Positions 34,409 through 46,177 of a stretch of 64,000 bases of DNA are shown in pieces. A program made the position numbers and the translations under genes. The notes under the pieces are model-generated. The model saw only the letters and a list, made by a program, of their open reading frames with translations, was not told where the DNA came from and ran no database searches. The DNA comes from Periconia sp. R9002 (taxonomy: Eukaryota; Ascomycota; Dothideomycetes; Pleosporales; Periconiaceae): contig JAMAHW010000018.1 of NCBI GenBank assembly GCA_023627715.1, positions 372,001 through 436,000 of the forward strand, in the 5' to 3' direction. Positions within the stretch are counted from its first letter, which is position 1. Each line of letters starts with the position of its first letter.

Positions 34409-35937
34409 ATGGCTTCCCAAACAGTTGACAATGATCGATTTCTCAATGAACACGCCGATGTTGAGCGGTCGAGTGAAAACTCCCCAACACAGTTGTCAAC
34501 CAGCGTTTCAAAAGAAGCAGTACCTGCACCGCTGCCTGCGGGACCAGATCCGAAGGCTTTTCCTGACGGCGGTTGGGAAGCATGGCTTGTTGTTGCGGGC
34601 GGGTTTTGCGGTACCCTCGCAAGCTTCGGTTGGATCAATTGTGTGGGAATCTTTCAAAACTATTACCAATCCAATTTCCTTTCAACCTATTCACCAAGTA
34701 CTGTGGCATGGATTCCCTCGACGCAGTCTTTCATGATGTTCTTTTGGGTACGTCGATAACGCTAAGCCACAAAGTGAGTGGATACTGATTTGAATAGGGA
34801 CTGGCTGCAGGAAAGTTGAATGATTTCTACGGCCCGCGAGTGCCATTGTTAATAGGCTCATTCTTGCACGTGTTTGGCCTATTCATGATCTCCCTCTCAA
34901 AAGAGTATTACCAAGTGTTTCTCTCGCAGTCAATCACCAGTGCCCTTGGTTGTAGTTTTCTATTCTATCCGTGTAAGTAGTCTTAGCGAATCCGTCTACG
35001 ATTTGATACTGATGGGAATTCCAGGTATGACGGCATGCTCCACATGGTTTTTGCGGCATCGCGCCCTGGCCATTGGTATCATGGCATCTGGCTCGAGCAT
35101 CGGAGGCGTTGTGCTCCCCATCATGGTCAACCGGTTGGTGGCGATCGAAAGAACTTGATTTGGATGACAGGAACTGACATATACAGGTTGATAAAGGAGG
35201 TCGGGTTCCCCTGGGCAATGCGGACCGTAGCCTTCTTGGTGCTTGGTCTATGCATTATCACTTGTCTATTGGTCAAGTCTCGTCTTCCACCGTCAAAGAC
35301 GCCGCTCGTTGTTAGAGAATTTGTAGCTCCATACACCGAGGTCCCGTTTCTGCTTTTGACAATCGGCGTCTGGTTTGTGTACATTGGAGGGTTCATCCCC
35401 TTCACGTTCATCATCGTCCAGGCAAGAGCAAAGGGCATGTCGGATCAGCTGGCGACGTACCTGGTTTCAATACTCAATGGTGCGTCAACCTTCGGAAGAA
35501 TTATTCCAGCACACTATGGCGATCTTTTCGGTGTCTTTAACATCATGATCGGCATCAACACGTTTGGTACGATTGTAATTTTGGCCCTTTGGTTACCAAG
35601 CACTGTCGTGGGTTCCGGAAGCACGAATGCGTTGACCATCGTCTTTGCGGTATTCTACGGTTTCGCGTCCGGTTGCATCTTCTCCATTGTGCCAGCCATG
35701 ATAGCGAGGATAACGAAGAATCTGGGACAACTCGGTGTACGGACGGGTAGCCTGTACGCCATCTCTGCCACGGGGGTTCTCATCGGAAGCCCTATCGCGG
35801 GTGTGATTGCGTCTGGGAGTGGAAATGGATTTCTGCATTTGACACTTTTTTCAGGATTCTTCTTGATGGCGGGCTCCATTTTCATCTCACTTTCAAGAGT
35901 CAAGCAGACGGGGTTGAAGCTTATGGTGAAATGTTAA
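34409..35937 (+). CDS. MFS monocarboxylate-type transporter (MCT/MCH family)
   Basis: Exons 34409-34747, 34798-34972, 35025-35133 and 35187-35937 give 1374 nt and 457 aa. After a hydrophilic N-terminus of about 50 residues the family hallmark PDGGWEAWLVVAGGF opens helix 1. It is followed by GWINCVGIFQNYY, WIPSTQSFMMFFWG and TWFLRHRALAIGI, all typical of fungal MCT-like proteins. About twelve helices. Fungal members transport monocarboxylates, riboflavin or small metabolites, and often sit in metabolic gene groups; the substrate here is unknown. The third intron (35134-35186) removes an in-frame stop. The start at MASQTVDN is preferred over an upstream ATG in the same frame because family members begin here. 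Confidence 0.87.
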
Positions 35938-36419
35938 AAGCTCGGAATTCATAGGACCATGATCATGTGTGGATATCTGGTGCAAATATCAATCATCACG
36001 CACATGACTAGATGAAGATGACCGCGGAGAGGTACTGGCGGCGCCGAATTGAGCCGCGCAGACATACGGAAATATCAAGACGCTCCTTGGTACTGTAACT
36101 TAGCTACTTTCAATGACCTATAATAAATATCTCTTTGCTCTCATAAAGAAATTTTCATGTGACGAAGGGATCCGATCATCAGTATTTAGGTGGTCTGCGC
36201 TGATAGTAAAGGATGAATGAGCTATTCCATTTTCGCCTAGCTTACACTAGCCTCGAAAAATGCAACCTAGTTGGGATTAGCATAAGGCGATAATTGGAGT
36301 CATCACGGCGCAATATCAACATGCGTAGTCGAGAGAATCAGCCAAATGTTTGGTCCAACAACTGTTCGTTTTTTATCAATTTTGTCTCTCACTTTTATTA
36401 CTAATCCCACGTCCTAAGT
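35938..36419. other. Intergenic region between the transporter and the Zn2Cys6 regulator
   Basis: The region is AT-rich, with the likely transporter 3' UTR and regulator promoter. No gene is seen. Confidence 0.4.
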
Positions 36420-38006
36420 ATGGTTGGAGTCGCCGGCAAGTCCAAAGCCTGTACCAACTGTAAAAGAAGGCGTGTGAAGTGCGGCTTCGAACGTCCAGGA
36501 TGTCTTCGGTGCTCGAAAGCTCATATTCAGTGCCAGGGTTATGACCTCTTCGCCAACAAAATTTTCGTCAACAAAACGCTTGCCGATCCCTCGGTCTCTG
36601 CGACGACTGTTCTCGCAAAAAGCAGCCCCAGCAGACTCCAGGAGCCTTGGAACAACACAAACGGAAGTGAATCGGATAATCTGGGTACTCTAGCTTATTT
36701 GACTGCTTTATCCAAGGCATCTACAACGAACCCCCGTGGTTTTCGACGGCAGGTTTTTCGGCTCGTGCAAAAGCTATACCTGCCACAGCCGGAAGTTGTA
36801 GGCGAAGATCCAACTGGGAACGTTATTCCTAACACATGGTTCGGAGCTGTTTGTGACCTCGATGGCCAGTGCCCAGTCCTCGACCACGCCCTCATCGCCT
36901 TTTGTGCGATCCAGATGCATATCACGAACACTGAGAATGTATCGCGGGAACAAGGAGTCGAGCAATACACCAGCACTCTTGGGCAGCTATCAGCTGCGCT
37001 GAATAGCGATGTCGAGATAAAGATGGAACTCATCCTTGCATCGCTAGTTGTCTTGTCAGTTTGTGAGATCTTCTGCTTCCCAACAGACGAAGGTCTTTGC
37101 GTGCATATACAGGGTATTAGCGATATCATGCGTTTGCAACGGTCTACCGATATTCCGGCGACTTCTACCAAACTCTGGTCCCGGTTGCGGGTCATAAGCG
37201 TAAGTGACTTCAAGGTTTCCCAGTATAGCTTGCTAGGACGATTTAGCTGTGTGCACATCCCGACCGAGCACGCCTTTGCGATATTTCTGTTGGGTTGAAA
37301 CAGCGAGTGTTGAATCATTATCTCATGATATTATTCTACTATCGATAGATTGCTAAGCTCTCTCTAGGTTCTATCGCAGCTGACTGGAGGGCCGCCATCA
37401 TCAGTGACCGCGGCACAGTGGTTGAATGCAACCACAATACAGGGTCAGAGGCGGGACCCCATAGATCTACTAATGGATATCGTCTACGAATTACCTAGCA
37501 TTTTTGACTTATCCGCAAATGCTCTGCGAAAGACAAGCTTTTCAAATTCTGAGTTGACATTGATCATCAATGCGCTGTGGCATAAACTCCGAGACATATA
37601 TTCTTGGCAAGCAGTACTGCTCACCAACAGCGCAGTACCTGCGTATACGGTCATTCCTTCGGGAGCGCATAACATTGCAGACGAAGGCTATGAATCAAAG
37701 CTCTTCCCTTATTATCTAGAATTTACTTCTTTTGGAACCGCAGTCCTCTTGCTCTCAGCATGGGCTTTTCAACTCCAAATTTTGATCCATCTCCAGCGTA
37801 TCAGCGAAGTTTGCGAAGAAATACCAGCGCAATTTACCTTCCTATACGACTCGTTTGGTAATTTTCGCAAGGAAGGAACTAAATTGGCCTATCTACTATG
37901 CCAGTCCTTTGAATACTCTCACCGCTTCGAAATGGGAACTTTTGGGTACGTTTCCCACTACGAAGTTGTATCAAGACAGCTCATGCCGAGGCGTCTTGAG
38001 ATCTAA
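36420..38006 (+). CDS. Zn2Cys6 transcription factor
   Basis: The zinc cluster is at residues 11-38 with spacing C-X2-C-X6-C-X6-C-X2-C-X6-C, followed by the fungal-specific acidic/helical body. Exon 1 is 36420-37199 and the last exon 37368-38006 (starting VLSQLTGGPPSSV). Between them either one 168-nt intron or a small exon at 37237-37308 flanked by two introns keeps the frame; the first of those two introns would be only 37 nt, so the single intron may be right. Protein length is 472 or 496 aa. The body resembles PF11951-type regulators with EWILASL-like helices (here IKMELILASLVVLSVCEIF). Given the two transporters and the oxidoreductase nearby, it could be a pathway-specific activator. Confidence 0.8.
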
Positions 38007-39408
38007 ATCGAACTGTTTTAGTTAACTGACTTTACTCGCGAATCTAGGTTTCAGATATTTACATACCCAGGATGGGTCCTTAGACATTTTTTCGAGATTG
38101 CTGGGATGGAAAGGGAATCACGTTGGTGTCGTCACGTGGATGATATGAGTGGTCCTGGGATAAGAGCGGGAATCCGATTGATGAAGTTCCAAGGGTCTAT
38201 TGGATTTTAGCTATATAACAGGGAGCGAGGAAACACTTAAATTTAAGATAGTAGTTATCCTCCCTTATCCGTCGCTTACTTGATTCTGCGTACATACTTC
38301 TTACGTTCTCGTTCAGCCATGGCGTATTTGGTGGGTTCCTCGCCGTTGTTGCTGTTGTAACTATAGTGTGTTAAAACCACCTTGCTGCCTAATAGAGATA
38401 GAACCCTAAAATTGGGCATCAACATGTGTTGCATGAGGAGGAACATCAGCATTACCCGCATATTGGTTATGTAGACTTTGACCGGGCGGGTACGAATCTT
38501 GTTGGAATTGGCCAAGCAGAAGATTTCGTGTCGCTGCTGCTGCGTACTAAATTATTGGTTTTACATCCGATCATGACAATAACTCTGCCGCTCGGGTGAG
38601 TGTGGAAATGACCGACTCATTTGTCCTTGCCAAACAAGCAGTCATACATTTTATCGTCTAGAGTGCCGCCCATACCATCGAAAGTTTTGACGACGCTATC
38701 GTTCTCATCAATATATACAGGCCATAGCCTAGACTCCTTGCCTCTTCTCGGAGGGGTTGAACCAACCCAATTGTGTGTATATTTGGTAAATAAGTGTATA
38801 ATGATGAGAAGCTTCAATTCTACCACGAAACTATTGGTGCTGATTGATCGTTATATATTTGGTAAACTTGATGTCTGCATAAAAAAAAATCGAAATGTTC
38901 AGCCCGCACGTTTGTCGCCACATCCTAATTCTCGCGCCCTCTCAACTTCCATCTTGTGCCTCGAATTCAGCAAGCATCAAGGGCGTATGACAGGGTTGCA
39001 AATCTGACACTCGTTCTAAGGGCGTGAGCGTGCTCAGCAAAGTATTTCCGGTGAATCCTAGATGAGAGGGAGAAGCTCGAAGATGATGCAATACCAGCTT
39101 GTTAAATTATTGGTGTGAACCTCTCGGTGAAGGGAGTACCCCTGGCACAGATTTCGTGCGTAGATAATTCGAGGATAAAGATTTGATTTTGAAGTTAGAC
39201 ACGGGGAATTTGAGGGCGAACTCCCTTAGACACACCGGATCTATCACCTCAATACGCTATGTTCTTCACGTAATGTACCCCGCAACTCAAGTAAGTAGCA
39301 TCAGCGACTTGGAGTCGTCTTTGGTAACGAACATGTACATTATATTACTAGGTATCCCATTTCATTGCCGCTTTTGTGTACACAACAACATATTGAAAAC
39401 AACTAGCT
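38007..39408. other. 1.4-kb intergenic region with possible remnants of a small gene
   Basis: On the minus strand two coding-looking fragments occur: 38617-38760 (DENDSVVKTFDGMGGTLDDK) and about 38270-38530, where one frame is Gln/Asn/Pro-rich (SYPPGQSLHNQYAGNADV) and another, just after a CTATAG, reads NNGEEPTKYAMAERERKK before a stop. They do not assemble into a convincing gene and may be relics. Confidence 0.3.
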
Positions 39409-41105
39409 CTAATTGTTCCCAGTTGCCACCCCCCAGAAGTAGGCGCACCAACTACCACAGGTAAGTGCTAGCAATGCTACGAAACATGCTATCGAAACGT
39501 TGCTTGCTTTCTTGAAAGCCTCTTTCCTATCCACCAGTGTATTTCCCCGTGAAATTCGTTGCTTGCGGGACCATTGCAGCTGCCTAAGGTCTACTGATTT
39601 CCAGCATGCAACCAATAGCAAATATGAGACTGCTGCGGATGCTCCTGCGAGAGCTACGTAGACGATAGTGACTCGATCGTACGAGTTATTGTCCTGATCC
39701 TGTATTGCGCCAGCAACAACACGTACGATGATATTCATTCTATGAAGGTGTCAAAAATCGGTACTTCTTATGTGGGTTGATGTGAGACTTACGCATTGTT
39801 CATGGTAATCTTTAGAGCGTACGCTGTTCCAAACACTGAAGGGTCAAAAATAGAAGTACGGATTCCGTCGATGATTGTAGTTGGCCCAAAACAATTTGCA
39901 AAAGCAAAAATTCCGAAGCTTGCGGCGGTTCCCTTTACCGTGTCGGCGAAGCAAACCAATAGCATGGACAATAAGATAAGAGTGCCACAGATCACCACTT
40001 TAGATTTGTTAGCATCTAGGCAACCGAAAGCGCAGCATATAACAACTTACATGACGAGATACGCTGCCCAAAAAGGTCCAGGAAGACTCCAAGCAGTGGG
40101 ACAAAGAAGAAACCTGCATACTGGGCTGCCGACGAGTACCATGCCGCAACGACAGAACTTTGCTTGAACCGCTGCTCAGCCAACTCGGTAGCATTCTGTA
40201 GGAAGACAATGGATGTGCTTGTCTGGAACATTGAGAATGCCATCACGGCCCAGAACGGCCATGGGAGCTGCAAGACTTGGCGAAATTGAAGCTTTTTAGA
40301 CTTCTCCACTAGCTGCTCACCAGTTGCTGGATCAGTAGCGCCGTGGAACTTCTTGTTCGAAATCTTTGTAAACCAGTAGAAGATGACTGTCATGGCGTTT
40401 GTGAAGAGGTTCATCAAGACGGCAATCCAGAAGACCCAAGCAAAATCTCCAGTCCGTTTTCGAATGACGTTTGCAGACACTTTTCCTGCAAAACCTCCAA
40501 TCTTACCACACGCTAGCTCAAAACCCAGTGTAGAAGCAAATCCATTGCCTGGAGAAAACCAGGAAGAGAACACTTTGTATTGTGCGACTTGCGTAGCGAT
40601 GTCGCCAAGGGCCCGAATAACTCTCCCGCCGACCATGAAGTTATAAGAACGAGTTTGAGCGCCGCCTGCGACGAGGATCGAGCCGATAGAGTAGATGATG
40701 TTACCGTAAAGAATAGCACCTGTTCAATGGTTAGTGGGTCACGATATCTCCTTCCGAAAGTTGGGTCGTACCTGCGCCGCCTATTCTGTCAGTGACAAGC
40801 CCGCTAAGCAACATCAATACTGTCACCATAAAGTCTTCACTAGCTTCCAACAAAGCGAATTGTTTGTTGTTGACTTTCATCTCTTTCTTGATGGTAGATT
40901 TCATGGCCGAAGTGATCCCCGAACTCCATTGACTTCCGAAGCTGATTGCGGTGACCAACACAATGGCTACAAGTTTCCAGGCGAGAGGCGGTGATTGTCT
41001 GCTCTCTGTTGAATCGCCACTGCCATCATTCTGCGATACGATGACGGTATTGATCTGTCTCTTATCCTTGCGTGTTGGTTCGGAAGTTTCACGGCTCTCT
41101 GTCAT
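39409..41105 (-). CDS. MFS transporter, MFSD1-like
   Basis: Exons 41105-40772, 40719-40051, 40015-39793 and 39739-39409 give 1557 nt and 518 aa. A hydrophilic N-terminus of about 45 residues precedes about twelve helices. Sequence features such as FALLEASEDFMVTVLMLLSGL, the loop VTDRIGG, IIYSIGSILVAGGAQ and KVFSSWFSPGNGFA match the MFSD1-type branch (the human member is a lysosomal dipeptide transporter). The fungal substrate is unknown. It shares the 32-41 kb interval with another MFS gene and a Zn2Cys6 regulator, but it is transcribed towards them and about 1.4 kb away. MFS membership is certain, the branch less so. Confidence 0.82.
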
Positions 41106-42301
41106 GTTGATGATGAGTTGAAAGTTCGTTCAGAAAATTATCTGATTCCAAGGTCCCATGTATGAAATGATTAGTAACAGATACTGGATATTTTGACGGC
41201 AGGAGACAGTATGCAAGGTAGAAAGTCATCCGAAAGGTATTAGATAGCCAGGGTATAGGCATATATAGCGCTGCATCTGATAAGATTGCAAACCCGCGTT
41301 ATCCTCGGATCTGATAAAAATTTTCATCAAGCGTCACCGGAGAGAAGACTGATTAGGAATTAATTGGGGTGGGCCAAGGAATGGCGTGAGATAGTGCTGG
41401 TCCAAGCGGATCCGCCAGCCGGGAATCCAACATCTTTCGCGGAACTGCTGGACGAACGACAGCCCACAAGCGATTTTGAGTTAACTTATATTTTCTATGC
41501 GCAACCTGGACGCTTTGTTTATCTGATGTCTATACGTTATCATGAGCAATAGTATGGAATTGGCATATACGTAATAAACTTCATGTTACTCCGCTTTCGG
41601 CCCTATATATAAACATCAATGTGTTGGGTGGGTCACGTAATGATGTGTAGGCTAATCCATGTTCTGGGTTGGCTGACTCGCAATATTGTCGAAGAGCTAT
41701 AATGCCTCAAAAAGAACGCTAGGAATTCTTTAGTCTTAGGTGGGCTTCCACAGCGTCCCACAACATGTATCTGAAAAGATACAAGTGAACAGCTTGATTA
41801 CCTAGACATGTGGCTATCACATCACTTTGAGTTCCTACAGTCAAGTTTAAGTGTACCTATTCGACGATACTTTTTTCAATAACCAAGGAAAATAACTTGT
41901 TATCCTCACGTCATGTACCATCATCATCTATGGAGGGTACAGGTCTCCATCTGCATCGCAAGAAACACTCCCGAAAGAAACATCGTCCGCCCATTAGATC
42001 AGCTGTGCGCCATTCAGACCAGTAGTCTGTGTCATAAGCATTCGCTGTTGACCATCTCTTGTAAAAAATCTATTTTCAGGCCATTGCAAATCCCGAGCTT
42101 GGTTCGGTGGTCTTTATTCCATGCTGTAAACAGACCAATGACGACCCCGTCTATTCCAGAGATACCCAAAGAGCTCGCGAAGGTATTCAGCATGCGCCCG
42201 ATCGCGTTGCTGTGGTGTCACCTCGACAGTCGTCACGTTGACGCCTGTTGCCCCCATGTCGGAAAAATCGGGTCTGTTAAAGTCGATAGAGCATTCTAGG
42301 A
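41106..42301. other. 1.2-kb intergenic region; no gene seen
   Basis: The left end is the likely promoter of the MFSD1-like gene, with a TATATA at about 41261. The reading frames to the right are antisense shadows of the decayed MYND gene or lack features. Confidence 0.4.
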
Positions 42302-43974
42302 CTAGTCCTCCATTTTCGGCTTGAGTGTTGGCGCGATATCGGCCGAAAAGATCCTCACATGTATGTTGCGCGAGAACCATCCATAGTCCGCCCATGCCCG
42401 CATGTTGATTTGGGCGATTTCCAGAACTCCACCTTGCCCGAGGATAGGGTTCATGTGCATATGAAGGAATATGTATCGATCCATAATATTTGGTTGAAAC
42501 TCCGGTAGGATTTGGGTGGCGTTTGGTCCAAGCAAGACTGTCATTGCGATTTCAACTTCGCGAGAATTTCTTCCTTGGGTATATCGAAACCAACGATAGT
42601 ACTGCAACTAGACGTGATCGCGAGCGATATGGTAAAGAGCAAGCTGTACGGACCGTGCTACACAGCCATTCAAGTGGGGACCACCTTCAACACAAAGATC
42701 TAGAAAACTTCTATTCTGCAAAGCTGGCGTCTCAGGTGCACCGAATTCCACGCGAACCTGCGATGCGAACCTTTTATTTTGTTGCTCTAAATCGTTCATC
42801 GCCTGCACAAACTAGTTCAGCAAGGTGATCATCTGTCTCCTGCTCGGGATTATTGGAAGCTCCGCACCTGGAGATGGTCTTACCGGTGACGAAATCCTTA
42901 ACTGATGATCTAAAGTCAGTCAGCCAGTCCTCGAGCTGGCCATTGCGGTCGCTCCGATTGGAGTGCATCAAAACAGGTAAGGCCTTTTTGGCAATTCATT
43001 TTAGCCGAATCTACAGATAGCATGAGTCGGTCTTTAGGACTACAAACATACTGGCCCATCGAAAACTAACATCACTGCAGTATTCACCAAATCTCCATCG
43101 GTGGCTGATAAAGGATTAGGAAGAGCTATTTCAACAGGCTGAGTATAAGACACTACAACACTTCTAAGCACATTGGCTAGACGTAGATAAAAGGCCGTCA
43201 GATTGGGCTCAGCCAGGAGTTGAAAGGGTGTCTATTGTGGTTGAACAATGAGACCTCATCCGCTTACTGATCACATACTAGCGTAGTCACTCGCAAATCC
43301 GTACCTATCATTAGATCTGGGAGGGTTTTGACATTTCGTAGTCCAGTTTACTTGTTATTAGAAGTATAATGAACTGCTTTACAGATGGCATTTCCCAATG
43401 CATGTTTCCATTGGAAGACCGAAGATCGTCAAAGACCGCGTATGTTCATGATCGTGACCAAATTTCGAAGCAAGTAGAGAAATCATGTGTAAACGCTTTG
43501 AAGATACCAGACAGTACATCTGTTAGAGCTCGCCATCTGATCAAGTATCAAACTTTATAAAAGTGAGTAAGTTTCTTCTTTCGGCAAATCTCGAAGCAAC
43601 ATACCTGCCATTTCTTGAACCCCGTATTTCGATTGGTTTCCTTAGGCGGCGCCCTGCTAGCAAGTTTCGGCGTATGTGTACTCATATATGCTTGAGCAAG
43701 TGACGCGCACTCTTTCTTGTGAACTTTGAAATGTGACTTCTGGCAGTCTTTGTTGCAGTAGGAAACGCTGTGACACCTGTTGCACTCTTTACCTGCTTCG
43801 GGAGTTTTTCCACAGTGTCCACACTTCAGTGGCTCATCAACCGAGGGTTGGATGCTTGTTTCATTGTCACCTGTCCAACTTTGTCAATAACGCTATCTTT
43901 GACAGGGTTGTATAATGGTTACCTGGAGCTGAGCTGTTCACGGCTGATGCTTCCGCTTCGGGTATGTCGGACAT
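42302..43974 (-). pseudogene. Decayed MYND zinc-finger gene
   Basis: The 5' exons are clean: 43974-43923 and 43870-43605 encode MSDIPEAEASAV..., then a MYND finger with CGHCGK, CNRCHSVSYC and CQKSHFKVHKKEC. The next homologous-looking exon starts at about 43231 (TPFQLLAEPNLTAFYLRL) after an unusually long gap. Downstream the reading frame is broken: an in-frame TGA at 42996-42998, a frame change around 42800-42830 (LAELV switching to VQAMNDLEQQ), and an in-frame TAG at 42608-42610, after which the same frame continues for 101 codons (QYYRWFRYTQGRN...) to a stop at 42302. TAG in place of CAG is a C-to-T change, as RIP would make. MYND proteins mediate protein interactions; this copy is probably non-functional, although a truncated MYND protein could still be made. 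Confidence 0.65.
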
Positions 43975-44559
43975 TTTGAGTGCGACCGACAGTCACTTTA
44001 ACAATAGCTTGCTAGGGCTGAATGGAATATATTGGGGTATATTTATAAGACTTGAATGGAGATCGGGGTGTCTTTTGTCGATGTCGACTTGCGTGGAATT
44101 AAATTTTCGCGTGAACGATGATCGGTTGGTTACAATTTCGCGTGCGCTAACTAGTACCTGATTGGTCGGAAACCCGATTGTCCCTACAGCGGAAAATGTA
44201 AGACGAGCAAGACTGTCGCACTCTTTCCTGCCTCCCTACTGCCGACAGCGTGAAAAGTGGAGCAAATATCATTAAATCAATAGAATTTGTGGTAAGTACA
44301 CAGAAAAGGGTGGAAGCGTAGCCAAAAACAGTCAAAGAAAATGACAATTGACCGAAAATGTTCACAGGTTATGTGCAGCTCGCGCAACGTACGTAAATTA
44401 CACGATGATAACAAATGAAGGAAGATGGATTTCCTTGGATGTTGAATCGTAAGGAATGGAGAGGCTGAGGGCAGATTCACCGCTATAGCCAAAAGCAATC
44501 ATCCCCCAAAAGAACGCTTTGCCACATTTTCCAGTATTAACATTGCAACCTTCTTAGCT
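43975..44559. other. Intergenic region
   Basis: The region probably holds the upstream DNA of the MYND relic and the 3' UTR of the peroxidase. A TATATTGG box lies near 44028. No gene is seen. Confidence 0.4.
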
Positions 44560-46177
44560 TCAAGGCTGTGGTCGATAGCTTGCCCCCGGGTACTGATTGA
44601 ATGCGCTTTGGTTGAAAGTATTCAAAGCCGGACAGTTCAAAGCGCTCGTTACAGGATTCACATACTGCGCAACCAGAGATATGATAGGGCCCAGGTTGCT
44701 CAGCAGGCCGTTCAAGACGGAAGGAATTCCTTGTTGCGCAGCCTGGAAAGCAAAACATAGCGCATTGTTTCCTTGCAACAAAGTTTGGGCATTGTAAACA
44801 CCGCCAGTCACGTCGCCGAGGTTCACACCAGTGAAGGAGTTGACTGTTCCTGTATTGCCGCCGACGCTGACTATGGAGGGGTAGCGGGTTGCTAGGATAG
44901 CTACATCAGCCTAGATGGCATGTTAGATATGACTCTAGTTTACGATGCTCTTTGGGGACAGTTACTTACACCAGCTCGTGCAGCATCATAAGGATTGGTC
45001 GAAGGTCGACGATACCAGTTATCCGGTATACGCTCTTTGCCGCGGTTCCAAACCAGATTACCAGGCGTTCCGGAGATTGCGAAAAATGATTTGAAGACTT
45101 CAGTGGTTAAGAAGCCGTTGGGTCGCTCGGCAGAATGGTTTGACATGAGGTTGATCACGAAGTGGTGGGCGATCGGAGGTACCAGACCAGCAAAGGGCTA
45201 TGTAGATAAGTAGGCGTTTATCGGGTGATAAAAGTAACATACCGCTTGGAAGAAGTATGGGTTGTTCGCCACAGAAAAGTCATGTCTTTCTTTATTATGC
45301 GTGCGGAGAATATCGAGTGTAAACTCGTTGTTGACGGCTTTGGAGAGCAATGACTCTACAATAGGTATCTGAACGCTGACGGCATCGCCATTGTTCAAGT
45401 ATGCATCGGACTACAAGTTTCAGTTTCCTCCGCCATCGCTAGGGTTTCTTGGATAAGTGTGCACTTACTCGGACAATCGACGCATCGGATTCATATCTGT
45501 TGTGCGAATAGGAAATGCCTGAAGGTGTTGACAGCAGACCACCTAGTGCAGGAGCGAAAGGTCCGCCAATGGACCATGTCTGCCCGACGGGATCGCCAGT
45601 CAAAGCAATAGCAATTACGGCAAGAGCTGCTGCGAACTCTGGGCCAAATCCGTAGGCGGCGCCTAGACCATCAACGGCTACATTATAGTCAGTATGTGAT
45701 TAAGTCAATGTCATACACGCAATCTCCATCAATTAGCCCTCTTCAGATACTCCTTCTCTCGTAGTACGGCCCCATCACTCAATCAATCAACTGCCCCTTC
45801 TTCAAATTCGCGTCTTTTCTAGTGTCCTCCTACAGTAGCAGCACGCTCAACACCAGGTATGTGTACTAACTTTGTTGAATCGTAGACAACCCATTCCTAG
45901 GCAAGAAACCATGGTTTGCAGCAGCATTTAGACCCGGACATGGCCCACGCTTATCGTTTGTGCCTGGATTTTGATACTGGTGGCCACTTCCGGCTTGCAC
46001 GTTGACGTACTGCTCGGAGGCACTGAAAGTGGTGCTGTCGATCGGTCCTGAGTTTCCTTCGTTCTGGCTCAATGGCAGATTCGGGATGGAGACCTGTCGT
46101 CTACGCAAGTAAGCCATGGGACATCCTGCCAGAACGTCCCTGGCCGCGAGGAAAAGCAGAACTGAAGAAGCTTTCAT
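44560..46177 (-). CDS. Secreted heme-thiolate peroxidase / unspecific peroxygenase
   Basis: Exons 46177-45871, 45677-45469, 45410-45243, 45197-44970 and 44910-44560 give 1263 nt and 420 aa. A signal peptide (residues 1-18) is followed by GPCPGLNAAANHGFLPRNG, where Cys80 is the axial heme ligand (PCP motif). The second block, which in peroxygenases reads EGD-x-S-x-x-R, is ESDASIVR at 165-172 (Gly to Ser at the middle position). The C-terminal half has ERPNGFLTTEVFKSFF, typical of ascomycete members. These extracellular enzymes use H2O2 to oxygenate or halogenate organic compounds. A secreted FAD oxidase that could make H2O2 lies 1.5 kb upstream on the same strand. The first intron is long (193 nt). 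Family firm; reaction and substrates inferred. Confidence 0.92.
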
